This document shows positions 49,822 through 59,517 of a stretch of 64,000 bases of DNA, piece after piece. The stretch covers positions 1 to 64,000 of the forward strand of contig JACPYS010000033.1 of NCBI GenBank assembly GCA_016195915.1, written 5' to 3'. Source of the DNA: Betaproteobacteria bacterium. GTDB lineage: Bacteria > Pseudomonadota > Gammaproteobacteria > Burkholderiales > SG8-39. The translations under genes were made by a program, and so were the position numbers. The notes under the pieces are model-generated. The model ran no database searches, had not been told where the DNA came from, and saw only the letters and a list, made by a program, of their open reading frames with translations. How positions within the stretch are numbered: position 1 is the stretch's first letter; each line of letters opens with the position of its first letter.

Positions 49822-51864
49822 ATGAGCCTGCCACAGCCGCTGCCGGGTTCGTGGGACGATTTCAATGCGATCCTGGACGCGGGTATCGATACGATACCGA
49901 AGCTGCTGCGCTATCAGGAGTCCCGTTTCCGCGAGCGCGTGCTGCACCGAAAGAAGGACTTCGGCATCTGGCAACGCTACACCTGGGGCGACGTCTACGG
50001 CCAGGTGCGCTCGCTCGCGATCGGACTGGCCGAACTCGGCGTCAAGCGCGGCGAGACGGTGGCGCTGGTCGGGGAGAACGAACCGCAGTTGTTCTGGAGC
50101 CAGTACGCGGCGCAATGCATCGGTGCAAAGGTGGTCTGCCTGTACCCGGACCTGACCGCCGCGCAAATGGAATACATCCTGCAACATTCTGAAGCGGTGG
50201 TCGTGATCTGCGAAGATCAGGAGCAGGTGGACAAGGCACTGGAGCTCGAGCCGAAACTCGGCGCGGTGCACTCCATTGTCTGCTGGGACAACCGCGGCAT
50301 GTGGACCTACCACCATCCGAAGCTGCTGTCGTTCGACGAGGTGCAAGCCAAAGGACGCGCGCGCATCGAACGGCTACCCGATGAATTCGACCAGGCGCTT
50401 GCCGCGGGAAAGGGCGACGACATCGCGGTGCTCAGTTACACCTCGGGCACCACCGGCCTGCCCAAGGCGTGCATCCTGACCCACCGCTACCTGCTCGAAA
50501 CCCCCGCGCGCATGTTCGGCGCAGTGCGCTTCAAGCCGTTCACACAGTATCTTTCCTACATCTCGCCGGCGTGGGGTGCGGAGCAGTACTTCGGCCTGAC
50601 GCTCGGCCTGGTGGCGCCGTTCGTGGTCAATTTCCCCGAGGAGCCCGAAACGGTGCAGGACAATATCCGCGAGGTCGGTACCGAAGCGCTGATGCTCAGC
50701 CCGCGGCAGTGGGAAAGTCTTGCGGCCCTGGTCGAAGCCAAGATGATGGATGCCGGGCGCATCCGGCGCGCCTGCTACGAGGCCGCGATGAGCGTCGGGC
50801 GCCGCGTCAATCTGTCGCGATTGGCCGGCGGGCAGGTGAGCCTCGGGCGGCGATTTCTGTACGTGCTCGCGGACCTGGCCGTGTTGCGCCATCTGCGCGA
50901 TTGTCTCGGGCTGCAGTCGGCCGAGATCGCGGTATCGGGCGGTTCGGGCATGGCGCCCGAGGTGTTTCGCTTCTTCCAGGCGATGGGCGTGCCGCTGAGA
51001 AACATCTACGGCGCGACGGAGGTCGGCCTGCTCACGTCGCACCAGGGTCATGCGTACGACCTCGAGACGGTTGGCTCCTGGCTGCCGGTGCACCCCAAGC
51101 TGGGTACACCGCTCGAATACCGGGTCAGCGACGATGGCGAACTGCAGGTGCGCGGCGGTATCGGCTTTAGCGGCTACTACAAGAACCCCGAAGCCACGGC
51201 GAAGAAGCTCGTCGACGGCTGGTACCGGACCGAAGACGCGGTGCATCTCACCGGGCACGGTGAACTCGTTTACCTGGAACGGACCGAGGATATGCGCCAG
51301 CTTGCCGACGGTCACAAGTACCCGCCACAGTTCATCGAGAACCGCCTGCGCTTCAGCCCCTTCATCAAGGACGCGATGACGCTGGGCGATACCGACAAAC
51401 CGTTTGTCGCGGCGTTCATCAACATCGACTTGAGCACGCTCGGGCGCTGGGCCGAGCAGCGCGGCATCGGCTACACCTCGTTCACCGACCTTTCGCAGAA
51501 CGCGGCGATACGTGAGCTGATCGGTCAGGAAATGCGCGGCGTCAACGATCTGCTGCCGGAAGGTTCGCGCGTGCGCCGCTTCATCAATCTGCCCAAGGAA
51601 CTCGACCCGGACGAGGACGAATTGACCCGATCGCGCAAACTGCGCCGCAGGCACCTCGAGCAGAAGTATTCGATTTTCATCGATGCGATCTACTCCGGCG
51701 CACGCGAATTCAGCGCCACCGTGCCGATCAAGTACCAGGACGGACGCACCGGTACGCTGAACGCGACGGTGCACGTCAACGACCTCGATGTGCCCGCGGC
51801 GAGCCTCGCCGCGGCCAATGCGCAAGACCCAAGCTCGCGTCTGGCGGAGGCCGGCCATGACTAG
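49822..51864 (+). CDS. Long-chain-type acyl-CoA synthetase/AMP-dependent ligase
   Basis: The 680-residue ligase has SYTSGTTGLPKACILTH (P-loop), NIYGATEVGLLTSHQG, WYRTEDAVHLTGHGELVYLERTEDM and a long C-terminal region after residue 600 (SATVPIKYQDGRTGTLNATV). It is larger than the ligase upstream and resembles FadD15-type long-chain enzymes. It lies between the LivG and LivH genes in one operon, overlapping the LivH gene by 8 bases. Insertion of a ligase in the middle of a Liv operon is seen in aromatic acid and terpenoid uptake clusters and suggests coupled uptake and activation. Confidence 0.88.
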   Translation: MSLPQPLPGSWDDFNAILDAGIDTIPKLLRYQESRFRERVLHRKKDFGIWQRYTWGDVYGQVRSLAIGLAELGVKRGETVALVGENEPQLFWSQYAAQCIGAKVVCLYPDLTAAQMEYILQHSEAVVVICEDQEQVDKALELEPKLGAVHSIVCWDNRGMWTYHHPKLLSFDEVQAKGRARIERLPDEFDQALAAGKGDDIAVLSYTSGTTGLPKACILTHRYLLETPARMFGAVRFKPFTQYLSYISPAWGAEQYFGLTLGLVAPFVVNFPEEPETVQDNIREVGTEALMLSPRQWESLAALVEAKMMDAGRIRRACYEAAMSVGRRVNLSRLAGGQVSLGRRFLYVLADLAVLRHLRDCLGLQSAEIAVSGGSGMAPEVFRFFQAMGVPLRNIYGATEVGLLTSHQGHAYDLETVGSWLPVHPKLGTPLEYRVSDDGELQVRGGIGFSGYYKNPEATAKKLVDGWYRTEDAVHLTGHGELVYLERTEDMRQLADGHKYPPQFIENRLRFSPFIKDAMTLGDTDKPFVAAFINIDLSTLGRWAEQRGIGYTSFTDLSQNAAIRELIGQEMRGVNDLLPEGSRVRRFINLPKELDPDEDELTRSRKLRRRHLEQKYSIFIDAIYSGAREFSATVPIKYQDGRTGTLNATVHVNDLDVPAASLAAANAQDPSSRLAEAGHD

Positions 51865-52741
51865 CCTGCTATCGCAGGTGGCCAATGGTGCGCTGACGGG
51901 TTTGCTGTATGCGCTGGTTGCGATGAGCTTCGTGATCATCTATCGCTCGGCGCGGGTGTTCAACTTCGCGCAGGGCGAAATCGTCGTGGTCGGCGCCTTC
52001 CTGGTCTGGACCTTGATGTCGGCGTTCGACCTGCCGGTGTGGGCCGCGGTACCGCTGGCGCTGCTCGCGAGCGTGCTGCTCGGCGTGCTGATCGAGCGCG
52101 TGATCCTGCGGTCGCTGGTCGGCGAGGAGTTGTTCGCGTTCGTCATGGTCACGATCGGTCTGTTGATTTTCATCCGCGGGGTGGTGCTGGTCGCCTGGGG
52201 GCCCGAGGTGCGGTTCTTCCCGGCGGTGCTGCCGATGGCGGCGGTCAAGGTCGGAGCGCTGGTGTTCGACCGCGCGATGGTGATCGGCGGGGCGCTGACG
52301 CTGGTGGTCGCGGCCGCGATGTCCTGGTTTTTCAACCGCACCCAGCTCGGCCTGGAGATGACCGCCGTCGCCGAAGACCACCAGACCGCGCTGTCGCTGG
52401 GCATCCCGGTCACGCGCTCGATCGCGGTGGCCTGGGGCATCAGCGGACTGCTCTCGACCGTGGCCGCGATCATCTTCCTCAATGGCAAGGGCATGACGTT
52501 CCTCGCTTCGGACATCGGTTTCGCGGCGCTGCCGGTGGCGCTGCTTGCCGGTCTCGAATCCATCGGCGGGGTCGTGTTGGGCGGCCTCATCGTCGGCATC
52601 GCGCTGGGCCTCGCCTCCTATTTCCTCGACCCGATCTTCAACGGCGGCGTCGCCGCCGTTTTTCCGTTCGTGATCATGGTCATCGTCCTGCTGATCCGTC
52701 CCACCGGGCTGTTCGGCTGGAAAACCATCGAAAGGATCTAG
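51857..52741 (+). CDS. livH: Branched-chain amino acid-type ABC permease (LivH-like)
   Basis: The 294-residue inner-membrane permease has about eight helices, starting VANGALTGLLYALVAMSFVIIYRS. RVFNFAQGEIVVVGAF is the conserved LivH loop and AVAEDHQTALSLGIPV the cytoplasmic EAA-like loop. GIALGLASYFL ends the chain core. The ATG at 51857 overlaps the ligase stop by 8 bases. It forms a heterodimer with LivM. Confidence 0.92.
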   Translation: MTSLLSQVANGALTGLLYALVAMSFVIIYRSARVFNFAQGEIVVVGAFLVWTLMSAFDLPVWAAVPLALLASVLLGVLIERVILRSLVGEELFAFVMVTIGLLIFIRGVVLVAWGPEVRFFPAVLPMAAVKVGALVFDRAMVIGGALTLVVAAAMSWFFNRTQLGLEMTAVAEDHQTALSLGIPVTRSIAVAWGISGLLSTVAAIIFLNGKGMTFLASDIGFAALPVALLAGLESIGGVVLGGLIVGIALGLASYFLDPIFNGGVAAVFPFVIMVIVLLIRPTGLFGWKTIERI

Positions 52742-52745
52742 CCGC

Positions 52746-53801
52746 ATGACCTTGCCGGGCGGCGTGCACGCTGAAACGTATGCGCAGGACCGCGCCTTGA
52801 TCCGGACGCCTTGGCAGTGGCTGTGGTTCGCCGCGTTCGTTGCGGTACTGCTGCTGCTGCCCTTCCTTCGCCCCGGCGGCGCCGTCGGGATTGCCACGGT
52901 CATCGGCATTACCCTGATCGCGGTGCTGGGTCTGCAGCTGACCTCGGGTTGCGCGGGACAGATCAACATGGGGCAGTCGGCGTTCATGGGTGTCGGCGCC
53001 TACGCGGCAGGCGCGCTCGCGGTGCATCTGCACTGGTCGTTCCTGATGACGATTCCGATCGGCGGCATCAGCGCGGCCGTGTTCGGCGCGGTGTTCGGTC
53101 TCGCGGCGCTGCGCATCAAGGGTTTTTATCTGGCGCTCACGACCATCGCCGCGCAGTACATATTCACTTTTGCCATGCTCAAGCTGCCCAAGGAATGGTT
53201 CGGACAGTCGGAGGGGCTGCGCATGGATCCGGCCGTGCTCGGCTCCTTCGCGTTCGACACCGACAATCGCATTTACTACCTGGTGCTCGCGTTCGCGGCA
53301 CTGATGACCTACGGCGCCTGGGGTCTGATGCGCAGCCGCACCGGTCGCGCGTTCATCGCCGTGCGCGACAACGACAACGCCGCCGAGGTGATCGGCATCA
53401 ACGTGTTCTACTACAAGACGCTGGCGTTTTTCATCGGCGCTTTCTACGCCGGGGTCGCCGGCGCGCTGTGGGCGTACTACGTGCGCTACGTCCAGGCCGA
53501 CCAGTTCACGCTGTGGCTGTCGGTCTGGTACGTTGGCATGCTGATCGTCGGCGGCATGGGCTCCATCCTGGGCGCCATCGTAGGAACCGTGGTCATCCGG
53601 CTGCTGCAGGAACTCATCACGGTGGTGGGCCCGCAAATCACCGACCTGCTGCCGACGCTCGGCGGCCAGTTCGTGTTCGCGGCGATGAACATGCTGCTCG
53701 GTGGCCTGATCATCGTATTCGTGATCTTCGAGCCCAGAGGGCTGGTACACCGATGGAACATTGTCAAGGAGAGCTACCGTATCTGGCCGTTCCCGCACTG
53801 A
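52746..53801 (+). CDS. livM: Branched-chain amino acid-type ABC permease (LivM-like)
   Basis: The 351-residue permease is the LivM partner of LivH. GLQLTSGCAGQINMGQSAFMGVGAY is its conserved entry loop, IAVRDNDNAAEVIGINVFYYK its EAA loop, and GGMGSILGAIVGTVVIRLLQE another LivM segment. The length (about 350) is normal. It follows LivH by 4 bases and precedes LivF by 48 bases. Confidence 0.93.
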   Translation: MTLPGGVHAETYAQDRALIRTPWQWLWFAAFVAVLLLLPFLRPGGAVGIATVIGITLIAVLGLQLTSGCAGQINMGQSAFMGVGAYAAGALAVHLHWSFLMTIPIGGISAAVFGAVFGLAALRIKGFYLALTTIAAQYIFTFAMLKLPKEWFGQSEGLRMDPAVLGSFAFDTDNRIYYLVLAFAALMTYGAWGLMRSRTGRAFIAVRDNDNAAEVIGINVFYYKTLAFFIGAFYAGVAGALWAYYVRYVQADQFTLWLSVWYVGMLIVGGMGSILGAIVGTVVIRLLQELITVVGPQITDLLPTLGGQFVFAAMNMLLGGLIIVFVIFEPRGLVHRWNIVKESYRIWPFPH

Positions 53802-53849
53802 TGCGGAGCACCGGTCAAGCGATGGGTACGAGCGAATCGGGAATGGACG

Positions 53850-54647
53850 ATGCTACTTGAACTGACCAACGTCGAAGTCGTGTACAGCGACGTGATCCTC
53901 GTACTGAAAGGTGTAAACCTCTCGGTCGCGGAAGGGCATATCGTCGCGCTGCTGGGCGCCAACGGCGCGGGCAAGACCACCACGCTGAAGGCGATCTCCG
54001 GGCTGTTGCGATCCGAGGACGGCGAGGTCACGAGCGGCAGCATCCAGTTCCAGGGAGTGCCGATCCACACCGAAGAGCCGCAGAACCTGGTGCGCCGCGG
54101 CCTGGTGCAGGTGGTCGAAGGCCGCAGGATCCTGCCGCACATGACGGTCGAACAAAATCTCCTGGTCGGGAGCAAGGTGCTCAAGGACCGCGCCGAACGC
54201 CGGCAGGTGCTCGACAAGGTCTATGGCTATTTTCCGAAGCTCGTGAACCTGCGCGCACGCGTCTCGGGCTACCTCTCAGGGGGCGAGCAGCAAATGCTGG
54301 TGATCGGGCGGGCGCTGATGGCCAGGCCGCGGCTGATCCTGCTCGACGAACCATCGCTCGGACTCGCGCCGATGATCGTCACCGAGATTTTCGAGTTGGT
54401 CGAGAGCTTGCGGAGGCAGGAAGGCATTGCGTTCCTGGTGGTCGAGCAGAACGCCAATGTGGCCCTCGCGGTCGCCGACCACGGCTACGTGATGGAAAAC
54501 GGGCGGATCGTGTTGTACGGGACCGGGCCAGAGCTGCGCGAGAACGAGGACATCAAGGAGTTCTACCTCGGCATGAGCATTTCGGGGCACGGCAAGAGTT
54601 TCAAGGACGTGAAGCACTACAAGCGTCGCAAGCGTTGGCTGGGATAA
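53850..54647 (+). CDS. livF: Branched-chain amino acid-type ABC ATPase (LivF-like)
   Basis: The 265-residue ATPase has Walker A GANGAGKTT near residues 34-42, signature LSGGEQQMLVIGRALMARP, Walker B LILLDEPSLGL, and the LivF mark FLVVEQNANVALAVAD. Its C-terminal tail, SGHGKSFKDVKHYKRRKRWLG, extends about 25 residues past standard LivF and is basic, possibly a contact to another subunit. It works with LivG in a heteromeric ATPase pair. Confidence 0.93.
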   Translation: MLLELTNVEVVYSDVILVLKGVNLSVAEGHIVALLGANGAGKTTTLKAISGLLRSEDGEVTSGSIQFQGVPIHTEEPQNLVRRGLVQVVEGRRILPHMTVEQNLLVGSKVLKDRAERRQVLDKVYGYFPKLVNLRARVSGYLSGGEQQMLVIGRALMARPRLILLDEPSLGLAPMIVTEIFELVESLRRQEGIAFLVVEQNANVALAVADHGYVMENGRIVLYGTGPELRENEDIKEFYLGMSISGHGKSFKDVKHYKRRKRWLG

Positions 54648-54668
54648 CCATTTTTTGAGGAGACAGCG

Positions 54669-55907
54669 ATGGTAACGATTTGGCGTGGAGTTTCGAAGAC
54701 AGTCGTGATGCTGGCGCTCGCGGCGGCCGCAACCGCGGCAACGGCACAGACCGAGTACAAGGTACCGGGACTCCTCGATTTCTCCGGGCCCTTCGCGGAC
54801 CTGGGCAAGCAGATGATGGCGCGCGGCGCGGTGCTCAAGTGGTGGAACGATAACGACGGCAAGAAACTCGGCGTCAAGCTTAGCTTGAAGGAGTACGACA
54901 CCCGCTACGACGGCACCGTCGTGGCCAGCATGTGGCCCGGCATTCTCGCCGAGATGAAACCGATCATCGCGCTCGGGCTGGGCGGCGCGGATCTGAATGC
55001 ACTGCAGCAGCGGCTGCCCAACGACAAGGTGCCGGTCATTTACGCGCCGCCCGGCTACGGCTTCGGCTGGCATCCGAACCAGTGGGTATTCAACGCTCGC
55101 GCCACCTACGTGCACGAGTGGACGACCGCGTTGGTCTGGTATGCCGCGCAGAATCCGCAGAAGCGGCCGTTAAAGGTCGCATTCATGTCGTCGCAGGCGT
55201 CGCCGGCCTATGTCGACCTCGTCAAGGGCATCGACAAGTACATCAAGACCGTGCTCGAGCCCAAGGGCACCGCGACGGTGGTGATCACCGAGTGGATCGA
55301 GGCGCAGCCTGTCGACCTGTCCAGTCAGATGAAGAAAGTCATCGATGCGAAGGCCGACATCATCATCGGCACTGCAAATACGACGATGGCCGCTGCCGCG
55401 ATGCGCGCGATGCAGCTGCACGGCGTCAACATCCCGACCCTTGCCGCGCCGTGGCACACCATCTGGCCACTCGCGCAGGCGATGAAGAGCTACGTACCCT
55501 GGGAAGGCCATTTGGTGGTCACAGGTATCGCCTCGACCGCCGAGAAGAACTCCAAAGCCTGGGAGTTCTACCAGGCGCTGGCCAAGGGTTATGGGCTGCC
55601 TGCAGAGTGGAATCCGCTGAACCTGCTGGGCATCAGCCAGGGGCTGCTGGCGGTGCGCGCCGTCGAGCACGCCGCAAAGAAGGTCGGCGGTGACAAGCTC
55701 ACCGGCGCCGCAGTCTACGAGGCGCTGACCACCGGCTCATTCACCGAAGACGAACTGATGGGCATCCTGCCGACGTTGACGTACACCAAGGATGCGCCGT
55801 TTCCCCTGAAGGGCGGCAAAGTGCGCATCGAGTGGGTCAAGGACGGCAAGTACCAGCTGGCAACGCCGAACTGGCTGACGATGCCAACCGACGTGACCAA
55901 GTGGTAG
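54669..55907 (+). CDS. Liv-type ABC substrate-binding protein
   Basis: The 412-residue periplasmic receptor has a signal peptide (SKTVVMLALAAAATAATAQ) and the LivK-like start YKVPGLLDFSGPFADLGKQM, then GTVVASMWPGILAEMKPI and TNTMAAAAMRAMQLHGVN-like TTMAAAAMRAMQLHGVNI. It binds one small carboxylate-type ligand between two lobes. GAGGAGA precedes the ATG. It follows LivF by 21 bases. The lobe residues do not show a clear leucine-binding signature, so the ligand is more likely the acid degraded by the flanking enzymes. Confidence 0.88.
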   Translation: MVTIWRGVSKTVVMLALAAAATAATAQTEYKVPGLLDFSGPFADLGKQMMARGAVLKWWNDNDGKKLGVKLSLKEYDTRYDGTVVASMWPGILAEMKPIIALGLGGADLNALQQRLPNDKVPVIYAPPGYGFGWHPNQWVFNARATYVHEWTTALVWYAAQNPQKRPLKVAFMSSQASPAYVDLVKGIDKYIKTVLEPKGTATVVITEWIEAQPVDLSSQMKKVIDAKADIIIGTANTTMAAAAMRAMQLHGVNIPTLAAPWHTIWPLAQAMKSYVPWEGHLVVTGIASTAEKNSKAWEFYQALAKGYGLPAEWNPLNLLGISQGLLAVRAVEHAAKKVGGDKLTGAAVYEALTTGSFTEDELMGILPTLTYTKDAPFPLKGGKVRIEWVKDGKYQLATPNWLTMPTDVTKW

Positions 55908-55956
55908 ATCGCGGCCGGTAGATAACGGCGACCCAGGCGGCCGCGGGAGGCATCGC

Positions 55957-57198
55957 ATGCAGGAAGTCTATATTGTCGGGGTCGGAATGACGCCTTTCGG
56001 GCGTCATCTCGATCAGACCGAGAAACAGCTGACCGCGCAGGCAGTAGAAGAAGCGCTGCGCGATGCCGCGTGCGACCGGAAAGCGGTCGGCGCGGCGTTC
56101 TATGGCAACTGCGGGCAGGGATACATGCAGGGCCAGCACTTCATCCGCGGCCAGGTCGCGCTGTTGCCGCTGGGCCTGCAGGGCATCCCGGTGACCAATG
56201 TAGAGAACGCGTGCGCAACCGCGAGCACGGCTTTCCACATGGCGGTCGCCTACGTCCGCTCAGGCAGCGCCGATGTCGCGCTGGCAGTCGGCACCGAGAA
56301 GATGTACTCGACCGACCGCGCGAAGATGTTCGGGGTGTTCGATTCCGGCTGGGACCTGGAGCTCGTAGAGCAGACGCGCAGCCGCTTCATTGCCATGGGC
56401 GAAGGCGTCGAACCGCCCGCGGGGTCGACCTCGAGCAAACCTTACAGCCCGTTCATGGACGTTTATGCAGGCTTCTCGCGCCGCTATATGAAGCGCTTCG
56501 GCATCACGCAGCGGCAACTGGCGCTGATCGCGGCAAAGAATCACACGCACTCGGTGCACAATCCGCGCTCGCAGTTTCGCGCGGCCATGAGCACCGACGA
56601 GGTGCTGGCGGCCCCGCCGATCACCTACCCGCTGACGCTGCCGATGTGTTCGCCGATCTCCGATGGCTCGGCCGCGGCGATCGTCTGCACTGGTGAGGCG
56701 CTGTCGCGTTACGGCTTCGATCGCAAGCGCGCGGTTCGCGTGCTCGCCAGCGTGATGCGATCTGCCTCGGAACGCGATGTCGACGATCTCGAACACCACC
56801 TCACCCGGCTGGCCGCGAACACCGCCTACGAACAGGCGGGTCTCGGCCCGCAGGACATCCAGGTCGCCGAGGTACACGACGCGACTTCGATGGGAGAGCT
56901 GATGCAGACCGAAATGCTCGGCTTTTGCGGATTCGGCGAAGGCGGCGAGTTTGCCGAATCGGGCGCGACCAGCCTCGGCGGCCGCATTCCGGTCAATACT
57001 TCGGGCGGTCTTGAGTCCAAGGGACACCCGATCGGTGCGACCGGCCTCGGGCAGATCTACGAACTGGTCGGCCAGTTGCGCGGCGAGTGCGGGGCACGGC
57101 AGGTCGAGGGCGCGCGCGTCGCGATGCAGGAGAATGGCGGCGGCATCTGGGGCATCGAAGAGTCTGCGGCTCACGTCGGCATTTACGCCGCTGGCTGA
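55957..57198 (+). CDS. Thiolase-family protein (SCP-x/acetyl-CoA acetyltransferase-like), copy 2
   Basis: The 413-residue thiolase has C86 in VENACATASTAFH, VAEVHDATSMGELMQTEM and GGLESKGHPIGATGLGQ. It is distant from the thiolase at 42570 (shared motifs, different flanks), so it may take a different chain length. It is 49 bases after the binding protein gene, and an MFS carrier follows 56 bases on. It may be the last enzyme of the Liv operon. Confidence 0.88.
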   Translation: MQEVYIVGVGMTPFGRHLDQTEKQLTAQAVEEALRDAACDRKAVGAAFYGNCGQGYMQGQHFIRGQVALLPLGLQGIPVTNVENACATASTAFHMAVAYVRSGSADVALAVGTEKMYSTDRAKMFGVFDSGWDLELVEQTRSRFIAMGEGVEPPAGSTSSKPYSPFMDVYAGFSRRYMKRFGITQRQLALIAAKNHTHSVHNPRSQFRAAMSTDEVLAAPPITYPLTLPMCSPISDGSAAAIVCTGEALSRYGFDRKRAVRVLASVMRSASERDVDDLEHHLTRLAANTAYEQAGLGPQDIQVAEVHDATSMGELMQTEMLGFCGFGEGGEFAESGATSLGGRIPVNTSGGLESKGHPIGATGLGQIYELVGQLRGECGARQVEGARVAMQENGGGIWGIEESAAHVGIYAAG

Positions 57199-57254
57199 TC
57201 TGTTTCGCTGCGGCACGCCGCGCAGGAACTTCCGTAGGCGATAATCGCCGGGTC

Positions 57255-58496
57255 ATGAAGCGCAAAGACCTTACCCGGCTGCAGGTTTTGACCATCCTCG
57301 GCGGTGCCGCGGTCATGCTCTCGCTTGCGATGGGCATGCGACAGAGCTGGGGCCTGTTTCAGCCGCAGCTGATCCGGGACATTGGCATCACCGCGGCGGA
57401 CTTCTCGCTCGCAATCGCGATACAGAACATCGTTTGGGGACTGACGCAGCCCTTCGCAGGCGCAATGGCCGACAAGCACGGCGCCCGCCCGGTGGCGCTC
57501 TCCGGCGTGGTGATCTACGGCGCGGGAATCGTGACCAGCATCTATGCAAGCTCGGCGCTCGCCTTCACGCTCGGCGCCGGGCTGTGCATCGGGCTCGCGC
57601 TCTCGTGCACCGCCTCGAGCATCGCGATGAACGTGACGGCGCGCGCCGTGTCGCCCGCGCGCACCAGCCTCGCGATGGGCAGCGTGTCGGCGATCGGTTC
57701 GCTCGGCCTCACGCTCGCGTCGCCCATGGCGCAGGCGCTTATCACCACCAGCGGCTGGCAGGTGGCGCTGGTGGGGTTTCTCGGCCTGGTGGCGGTGATG
57801 CTGCCCGCGGCGTTCCTCGCTGGCGGCGCAGACAAGCTCGCGCACGACACCGGGACCGGCGCCTACCAGAGCGTCGGCGACGCGGTGCGCGAGGCGATGC
57901 GACATCCAGGTTATCTGGTGCTCGCGACCGCGTTCTTCGTGTGCGGCCTGCAGCTCGTGTTCATCACCACGCACCTGCCGACCTATCTCGACATCTGCGG
58001 CATCGATCCCTCGGTAGGCGCGAACGCGCTTGCGCTGATCGGCCTGTTCAACGTGATCGGGTCTTACCTGTTCGGCTGGCTCGGCGGAATCTATTCCAAG
58101 CGCGTGCTGCTCGGCGGCATCTACGTACTGCGCTCGCTGTTCATCACGGCGTACTTCCTCGTTCCGCCGACGCCGACATCGACGCTCGTGTTCGCGGCCG
58201 CCATGGGCACGCTGTGGCTGGGCGTGATCCCGCTGGTGAGCGGGCTCGTCATTCACCTGTTCGGCCTGCGCTACATGGCGACGCTCTCGGGCGTCGCCTT
58301 CTTCAGCCACCAGGTCGGTTCGTTCATCGGCGCCTGGGGCGGCGGACTGATCTACAGCACGCTCGGCAACTACGACCGCGCCTGGCAGGCCGCGGTCGTG
58401 ATCGGCATCACGGCCGGTGTGTTCCAGATGATGATGAACGTGAAGCCCACGCCGCGTGTGATGGCCGAGCGTTCCAACACCTTGATGGCGGCATAG
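57255..58496 (+). CDS. MFS transporter
   Basis: The 413-residue inner-membrane carrier has about 12 helices. GALADKHGAR-like GAMADKHGARPVALSG after the second or third helix is the MFS A-motif loop, and WGLTQPFAGAM, LGVIPLVSGLVIHLFGLR are typical. The sequence is closest to the MCT/OFA-type group of carboxylate and anion carriers. It lies at the end of the catabolic region and may take up or export the acid. The start ATG at 57255 was chosen over a longer frame in the intergenic region. Confidence 0.87.
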   Translation: MKRKDLTRLQVLTILGGAAVMLSLAMGMRQSWGLFQPQLIRDIGITAADFSLAIAIQNIVWGLTQPFAGAMADKHGARPVALSGVVIYGAGIVTSIYASSALAFTLGAGLCIGLALSCTASSIAMNVTARAVSPARTSLAMGSVSAIGSLGLTLASPMAQALITTSGWQVALVGFLGLVAVMLPAAFLAGGADKLAHDTGTGAYQSVGDAVREAMRHPGYLVLATAFFVCGLQLVFITTHLPTYLDICGIDPSVGANALALIGLFNVIGSYLFGWLGGIYSKRVLLGGIYVLRSLFITAYFLVPPTPTSTLVFAAAMGTLWLGVIPLVSGLVIHLFGLRYMATLSGVAFFSHQVGSFIGAWGGGLIYSTLGNYDRAWQAAVVIGITAGVFQMMMNVKPTPRVMAERSNTLMAA

Positions 58497-58535
58497 CCGC
58501 AGCCTCAGTCTTGCGCGACGCTTCGGCGAACAGAG

Positions 58536-59024
58536 TCAAATGGCCTTCGCAGAGGATGATCCCCTGGGCCGCAACCGTGTCCGGTTCTTCCTGCGCTGAT
58601 TCGCGTTTGCATTGCACTCCAGCGCACGCTGCTCGGGCCGACGGCGTGAAAGACCGATCTTCCCCATCAGTCGCCAGACATGAACCTCGCTAAAATGAAC
58701 GCCGAACCGTCGTTCGATAAACAGCTGCACCCGTTTGAGCGTCCACACCGGAGTGCCAAACCCGTGCGCGACGGGACCTTCGAGCAGGGCCAGCTTCAAG
58801 TGCGACAACTCATCGGCACCAATCCGGGGTGGCCGTCCGCTCCTGCTCAATGGACGCAGGGTACCGGTCCCTTCGGATTCGAGCACCGCGCGCCAACGGT
58901 ATACGGTTTGACGCGATGCTCCGACCATGGCCGCGACCTGCACCGGTGCAAGTCCCAGCCGCAGAAGTCGCGCCGCGTGCAGCTTCCGCTTCGCTCCGGT
59001 ATCGTCTCCAAACCTGGGGTTCAT
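58536..59024 (-). pseudogene. IS630-family transposase fragment (N-terminal HTH part)
   Basis: The 162-residue frame holds the tandem HTH region of IS630 transposases: RLLRLGLAPVQVAAMVGASR, QTVYRWRAVLESEG and RRFGVHFSEVHVWRLMGKIG. The text then loses the family pattern after RALECNANANQRRKN and ends. The DDE catalytic domain (about 180 more residues) is absent or out of frame, so the element is dead. I start it at the ATG at 59024; an earlier ATG adds unrelated residues. It lies in the gap between the MFS gene and the cytochrome operon. Confidence 0.7.
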
Positions 59025-59168
59025 GTCCTGACGCCGATATCGTGCCGGCCAGCACGGATTAGCCGCATCTCGGGGGCGCGGTTGGGGCATCGCTAATGAC
59101 GTAACTCGTGCCCCGGTTCGTGGCCTCCATCGTGGTCGAAGCGCGGGCAGCGAACCCGGTTCTCGGAT

Positions 59169-59480
59169 CTACCTGCCCTTGAGCGAAGCATAGTAAGCAG
59201 CCACATTCGCCGTGTCTTCCTCGCTGAGCTTGCTCGCGAGCGCCTTCATGATCGCATTCTTGCGCTTGCCCGATTTGTAGTCCTTCATCGCTTGCACGAA
59301 CTCGTCTACCGGTTTGCCCGCCAACGGCGCGTAGGGATCCTTCCCCTCGCCGTTTGCGCCATGGCATCCGGCGCAGGCGTCCGCCTTGGCCTTGCCTGCC
59401 GAAGCATCCCCGCCTGCTTGCGCGGTGCCGAACATGATGAGCAACGCAGAAAATGCTGCGGTCCGAAGCGTGAATTTCAC
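59169..59480 (-). CDS. Small periplasmic class I cytochrome c
   Basis: The 103-residue protein has a signal peptide (MKFTLRTAAFSALLIMFGTA) and the heme motif CAGCH in ADACAGCHGANGEG, followed by YAPLAGKPVDEFVQAMKDYK, an RKNAIMKALASKL helix with the methionine axial ligand, and DTANVAAYYASLKGR at the C-terminus. It is a soluble electron carrier. It is the last gene of the minus-strand operon led by a cytochrome-porin, so it may carry electrons from the outer membrane protein to a periplasmic partner. Confidence 0.93.
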   Translation of the reverse strand: MKFTLRTAAFSALLIMFGTAQAGGDASAGKAKADACAGCHGANGEGKDPYAPLAGKPVDEFVQAMKDYKSGKRKNAIMKALASKLSEEDTANVAAYYASLKGR

Positions 59481-59517
59481 GTTCTGCCTCCCCTGTCGAG
59501 ACTGACGATTGTTGATC

